64,000 nt of DNA from Gemmatimonadaceae bacterium (GTDB lineage Bacteria > Gemmatimonadota > Gemmatimonadetes > Gemmatimonadales > Gemmatimonadaceae), in assembly GCA_036273715.1 (NCBI GenBank), contig DASUHB010000033.1, positions 1 through 64,000 of the forward strand, written 5' to 3'. Each line of letters opens with the position of its first letter. Within the stretch, counting starts at the first letter, position 1. Shown piece after piece: positions 60,827 through 64,000 of this stretch. Both the position numbers and the translations under genes were made by a program. The notes beneath the pieces are model-generated. The model did not search any database. It was not told the DNA's origin and saw nothing but the letters and a program-made list of their open reading frames with translations.

Positions 60827-61899
60827 TCAGCGGCCGGCCGTCAGCTTCCGGTCGGCATCTCATGCTCCGAGCGGCCTCGGCAACGGGCCGCCACCTAACA
60901 AAACTGCTCAAGCTGACATTCTGGGGCGGCGCCGCCGCAGGCGTCATCGGCTGGTATCATCCCCCGGGCGCGCTTGCGACTGCCACCGCGCCTCGACTTG
61001 TGGTCGACAGTTCCTTCGGCGCCCTCGCTCTCGAGGCGACACCGGCGCCCGAAGCACTCGGTAAGAGTGGCGAGCTCCGACTTGCCGTTGCCATGCCCGG
61101 CGAGGCTGTCGACTATCCGATTACGATGCCTGACGACACGCTCACGCTACGTTACGCGTGGGAGCGCGTGTCTGATTCGCAGTTGGAAGACAGTGCGCGC
61201 GCTTACTCGGGCGACACGCTTGTCGCGCCCGAGCAACCGGGCTTCTACCGGCTCACGCTGATTCACGGCACGCAGCAGCACGTGGTCGACGGCATGTCGC
61301 TCGCCGTGATGGTGCCGTTTGACGAAAAACACGGTTTGTCCCTCGACGGCTACAAGATCGGATGGTACCGCGGCGAGCGGCATCGCGCGGATTCGACCGA
61401 TCGTCCCGAAGGCTTCGTGAAGGTGACGTCGGACGAAGTCGACTTGCCGATATCGGCGCACCTCCGCCTGGGCGATTTCCTGTCGCGGGACGGACAGGAG
61501 ACGTGGCCGCGGTATGCGGCGATCGATCCGCGTGTGTTCGACAAACTCGAGCTGGTGCTCGAGCGCATCTCGCGGTCGCTCGGCCGCGAGCGCGGCGATG
61601 TTCCGGTCGAACTCGATCTACATTCTGGATTCCGGACGCCCGCGTACAACCGGCATGTGCCTCGTGCCGCCAGGGACAGTCGCCATCAGTTTGGCGATGC
61701 ACTCGACGTCTCGATCGATGCGGACGGAAACGGCAAGATCGATCGCAAAGACGCCCGGCTCGTTGCCGCGGCCGTGGACTCGGTCGAAGCGGAGTATCCC
61801 GACCTGGTGGGCGGCATGGGAGTGTACACCAGCCGCAGATATCGTCATCCTTACGTGCATATCGACGTGCGAGGCCGCCGCGTTCGCTGGCACGGTTGA
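60823..61899 (+). CDS. Secreted M15-family peptidase, copy 2
   Basis: The 358-residue paralogue of the preceding protein keeps DLHSGFRTPAYNRHV, DSRHQFGDALDVSID (metal motif), an EF-hand-like DADGNGKIDRKDAR and RHPYVHIDVRGRRVRWHG at the C-terminus. Its N-terminal half (about 40-190) is quite different, with strand-rich sequence (RLVVDSSFGALALEATPAPEAL), suggesting a separate binding domain. GTG 60823 overlaps the first copy's stop, so the same riboswitch may control both. The two probably act on different wall substrates. Confidence 0.8.
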   Translation: MISGRPSASGRHLMLRAASATGRHLTKLLKLTFWGGAAAGVIGWYHPPGALATATAPRLVVDSSFGALALEATPAPEALGKSGELRLAVAMPGEAVDYPITMPDDTLTLRYAWERVSDSQLEDSARAYSGDTLVAPEQPGFYRLTLIHGTQQHVVDGMSLAVMVPFDEKHGLSLDGYKIGWYRGERHRADSTDRPEGFVKVTSDEVDLPISAHLRLGDFLSRDGQETWPRYAAIDPRVFDKLELVLERISRSLGRERGDVPVELDLHSGFRTPAYNRHVPRAARDSRHQFGDALDVSIDADGNGKIDRKDARLVAAAVDSVEAEYPDLVGGMGVYTSRRYRHPYVHIDVRGRRVRWHG

Positions 61900-61921
61900 C
61901 GCCGTCACTGCCGTAGATGAC

Positions 61922-62356
61922 ATGAACGAGACATTGCGGGATCGCCTCCTGCGCAAGCTCGACACGCTGCCTGATGAGCGTGGTTACCAAGTGCTCGACT
62001 ACCTCGAGTTCCTAGAATCGCGCTATGCGCAGAAGACCGCGCAAACGCCCAACGTTTTTCAGCGCTTTGCCGAAGGCGTGGAGGACAGCCTGCGGGCGGG
62101 CCGGGTTTCGGCGACGGGCATCGCAGAGACGATGGGGCTCTTGAACAAGGCGATGGGAGTGTTGCAGGGCGTTGCGGCGGCGGGGAAATCAGTGGCATCG
62201 GATGTGATGGAAGTTGCGGCACGCACGGCGAGTCGCGCCGCATCGACGGATCGAGCGGATGAACCTGCATCCGAAAACGGTGCACCGTCGCCGGCGGCGG
62301 CGCCCAGTTCGCCTAACGGAACGCAGTCGCAGGAGCCGACGGGAGGTGCGTCATGA
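61922..62356 (+). CDS. Small protein with DUF2281-like N-terminus
   Basis: The 144-residue protein starts MNETLRDRLLRKLDTLPDER, followed by VLDYLEFLESRYAQK, a pattern like DUF2281/VapB-linked helices. A middle part (about 45-95) is helical and amphipathic, and the C-terminus is a Pro/Ala/Ser-rich disordered tail. No toxin partner is adjacent, so an antitoxin role is not supported. ATG 61922; its stop overlaps the start of the DUF1232 gene. Confidence 0.6.
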   Translation: MNETLRDRLLRKLDTLPDERGYQVLDYLEFLESRYAQKTAQTPNVFQRFAEGVEDSLRAGRVSATGIAETMGLLNKAMGVLQGVAAAGKSVASDVMEVAARTASRAASTDRADEPASENGAPSPAAAPSSPNGTQSQEPTGGAS

Positions 62357-62850
62357 GTCTGAGAACGAAACGTCTCGAGCGACAAGGCGGCAGAGTGCTC
62401 GGCGGCGCCTGGCTGCGCGACAAGTACGAGCGACAGGAGCGCCGGTCGGGCCGCGGTCCGCGGCGTGCGGCAAAGCGCACGGTGCTCGGTGCGGTGCGGC
62501 AGATTCCGTCGTATCTGAGACTCTTGTGGGGCTTGCTGACCGATGAGCGTGTGTCCGTGCTGGACAAGGTGCTGGTGGGCGCCGCCATCGGTTACGTGGT
62601 CATGCCGTTCGACCTCATTCCGGATTTCATTCCGCTGATCGGACAGGTGGACGACATCTACGTGATCATGCTGGCGCTGGACCGGTTGATCTCGCACGCC
62701 GGCGCCGAAGTGCTTGCCGATCACTGGGATGGCGATCCGCGCGAGCTAACGCCAAAGAGTCTCGAGGCGGTCCTCTTGGCCGCGGCGTTTTTCCTGCCGT
62801 TCAGTGCGCGCGTGCGCGTCCGCCGGCGGCTGCGCAAACGACTCCTGTAG
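62353..62850 (+). CDS. DUF1232 (YkvA-type) membrane protein
   Basis: The 165-residue protein has a basic, polar N-terminus and the DUF1232 core IGYVVMPFDLIPDFIPLIGQVDD, which includes the DLIPDFIP motif, followed by another hydrophobic stretch. The C-terminus is very basic (RVRVRRRLRKRLL). Such proteins are found near membrane or stress genes; function is unknown. It is coupled to the preceding gene by a four-base overlap. Confidence 0.8.
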   Translation: MSLRTKRLERQGGRVLGGAWLRDKYERQERRSGRGPRRAAKRTVLGAVRQIPSYLRLLWGLLTDERVSVLDKVLVGAAIGYVVMPFDLIPDFIPLIGQVDDIYVIMLALDRLISHAGAEVLADHWDGDPRELTPKSLEAVLLAAAFFLPFSARVRVRRRLRKRLL

Positions 62851-62873
62851 AGGGGCGATGCACCTCAGCGCGC

Positions 62874-62902
62874 TTGCAGCGTATAGGTGCACGCCGTAGC
62901 TT
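62874..62902 (+). promoter_or_regulatory. Promoter of guaB
   Basis: TTGCAG (62874-62879), a 17-base spacer and TAGCTT (62897-62902) end five bases before the guaB ATG at 62908, so the transcript is probably leaderless. An inverted repeat GCACCT/AGGTGC lies across 62860-62890 and could be an operator. Confidence 0.45.
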
Positions 62903-62907
62903 TGGCT

Positions 62908-64000
62908 ATGGCTACCACGACTCGCGCGTCAGCCCTCCGGCCCGCCCATTCCACGTCAGTGGAGGGCGGGCCGTCGCGCATTGACGAGGGCGCGTCGCGC
63001 GTGCGCGATGGATACGCGTTGACGTTCGACGACGTGCTGCTCGTTCCTCGTCATTCGCATTCGCATCCGAAGGACGTCAGCACCACATCGCGCTTCACCA
63101 CCGGCATTCCGCTCAACTTGCCGCTCGTGTCGGCCGCGATGGATACGGTCACCGAATCGGAAATGGCGATCGCGATGGCGCGGGCCGGCGGAATCGGCGT
63201 GATCCACAAGAACATGTCGATCGACCGTCAGGCCGCTGAAGTAGATCGCGTGAAGCGGTCCGAGAGCGGTATGATCCTGAATCCCATCACCCTGGCGCCG
63301 GACGCGACGCTCCGCGAAGCGAACGCGCTCATGATGCGCTTCAAGATCTCCGGCGTGCCGATCGTGGATCGCGAGGGCCGGTTAGTCGGGATCATTACCA
63401 ATCGCGACTTGCAATTCGAGCGGAACCTCGACCGTCCGCTGCACGATGCGATGACGAAGGATGGACTGGTCACCGCGCCGGTGGGCACGACGCTCGATGA
63501 GGCCGAACGAACTCTTGGACAGCATCGCATCGAGAAGCTGCCGGTGGTCGATGAGTCTGGAAAGCTGCGCGGCCTCATCACGGTGAAGGACATCCATAAG
63601 CGCCGGCAGTTCCCGGTGGCGAACAAAGATCAGCACGGACGGCTGCGCGTTGCGGCCGCGATCGGCGCAGCGGGCGACATGACGGAGCGCGCGTCGGCGC
63701 TCATCGCAGCCGGAGTCGACGCGATCGTGGTGGATACGGCGCACGGGCATTCGGAGTCGGTGCTGCGGGCTACGGCCACGGTTCGCGAGATGTTCCCGGA
63801 CGTGCAGCTCATTGCGGGCAACGTGGCGACGCGCGACGGTGCGGCTGCGTTAGTCGAGCGCGGTGTGAACGCGGTGAAGGTTGGCGTGGGCCCCGGGTCG
63901 ATCTGCACGACGCGTGTGGTGACGGGCGTCGGCGTGCCGCAATTGACGGCGGTGCTCGAGGCGGTCGAGGGGGCGGGTGGCGTGCCGGTGATCGCGGACG
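62908..64000 (+). CDS. guaB: Inosine-5'-monophosphate dehydrogenase (3' truncated by window)
   Basis: GuaB oxidises IMP to XMP, the first committed step to guanine nucleotides. The frame is open to the end of the window. After a 30-residue variable N-terminus, [16 protein letters not shown] and [22 protein letters not shown] start the barrel. Two CBS domains (about residues 115-230, e.g. [19 protein letters not shown] and [18 protein letters not shown]) interrupt it. [18 protein letters not shown] and [21 protein letters not shown], which holds the catalytic Cys, follow. ATG 62908 lies right after a -10-like TAGCTT. About a third of the protein is missing at the 3' end. Confidence 0.95.
   Translation, partial: MATTTRASALRPAHSTSVEGGPSRIDEGASRVRDGYALTFDDVLLVPRHSHSHPKDVSTTSRFTTGIPLNLPLVSAAMDTVTESEMAIAMARAGGIGVIHKNMSIDRQAAEVDRVKRSESGMILNPITLAPDATLREANALMMRFKISGVPIVDREGRLVGIITNRDLQFERNLDRPLHDAMTKDGLVTAPVGTTLDEAERTLGQHRIEKLPVVDESGKLRGLITVKDIHKRRQFPVANKDQHGRLRVAAAIGAAGDMTERASALIAAGVDAIVVDTAHGHSESVLRATATVREMFPDVQLIAGNVATRDGAAALVERGVNAVKVGVGPGSICTTRVVTGVGVPQLTAVLEAVEGAGGVPVIAD

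Noticed and set aside
61922-62850. A toxin-antitoxin pair (DUF2281-like plus DUF1232)
   Set aside because: The N-terminal helix resembles some antitoxin-associated proteins, but the partner is a DUF1232 membrane protein and not a toxin; evidence is insufficient.
1-64000. CRISPR arrays, tRNA or rRNA genes and insertion sequences
   Set aside because: I scanned the gaps and saw no regularly spaced repeats, cloverleaf-like sequences with a GGTTCRAAT-type T-loop, or transposase motifs.

Overview
The window is high-GC, densely coded chromosomal DNA from a diderm bacterium. I place it most probably in Gemmatimonadota, inferred from the mix of gene families: orphan duplicated-permease ADOP transporters, a BTAD-type regulator, minor pilins, many lipoproteins and secreted proteins cleaved after A-x-A before Gln, and an F-type ATPase operon split after the delta gene. 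No rRNA, tRNA, CRISPR array, insertion sequence or prophage is visible. Everything looks like core or slow accessory chromosome. About 60 genes are called. Many are joined by ATGA or GTGA stop/start overlaps, so translational coupling is the main operon style.

Layout. 1-6.8 kb: topA (3' part), trmFO, a Xer recombinase, a small membrane protein, hslV, hslU and argF. The first part repeats the topA-gid-codV-clpQ-clpY order known from Bacillus. 7-11.2 kb: four minor-pilin genes for a type IV pilus tip. 11.4-17.2 kb: gcvT, a MogA-like gene coupled to a sigma54 activator with an atypical receiver, an uncharacterised protein, and a structured leader with a 23-codon ORF ahead of a membrane HD-GYP phosphodiesterase. 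17.3-24.5 kb: a 1032-residue BTAD/ATPase/TPR regulator, dut, a tandem pseudokinase-kinase protein, a MoxR ATPase and a BsuPI-domain protein. 24.7-28.0 kb: atpZ, atpI, atpB, atpE, atpF and atpH behind a Rex-like operator; the F1 genes are not here. 28.1-37.6 kb: cupin plus sugar nucleotidyltransferase, M20 peptidase, a LeuA-like enzyme coupled to a DUF885 hydrolase, a YVTN propeller lipoprotein and an ADOP permease. 37.6-42.2 kb (minus): cstA, an S9 peptidase and ybdD, all overlapping. 42.4-49.4 kb: a secreted protein, a phosphoesterase, a SprT-like protein, then glutaryl-CoA dehydrogenase, etfB, etfA and ETF-quinone oxidoreductase. 49.4-56.8 kb (minus): gpmI, a barrel protein, queD, mobA, mobB, dacB, moeA and a methyltransferase, probably one long operon. 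56.9-61.9 kb: a peptidoglycan-remodelling island with an SH3 protein, a catalytically dead and an intact L,D-transpeptidase, and two tandem M15 peptidases behind a probable cyclic-di-GMP (GEMM-I) riboswitch. 61.9-64 kb: two small proteins and the 5' part of guaB.

Three things stand out. First, the heptamer GTTAGGC/GCCTAAC occurs about 69 times by eye, in all frames and both strands, several-fold above chance, and five genes end inside a copy. Second, the riboswitch at 59.7-59.83 kb has the Shine-Dalgarno of a cell-wall peptidase built into its 3' conserved end, with a perfectly complementary anti-SD upstream. Together with the HD-GYP enzyme this suggests cyclic-di-GMP control of wall hydrolysis. 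Third, the cstA-peptidase-ybdD operon looks like a self-contained peptide digestion and uptake unit.
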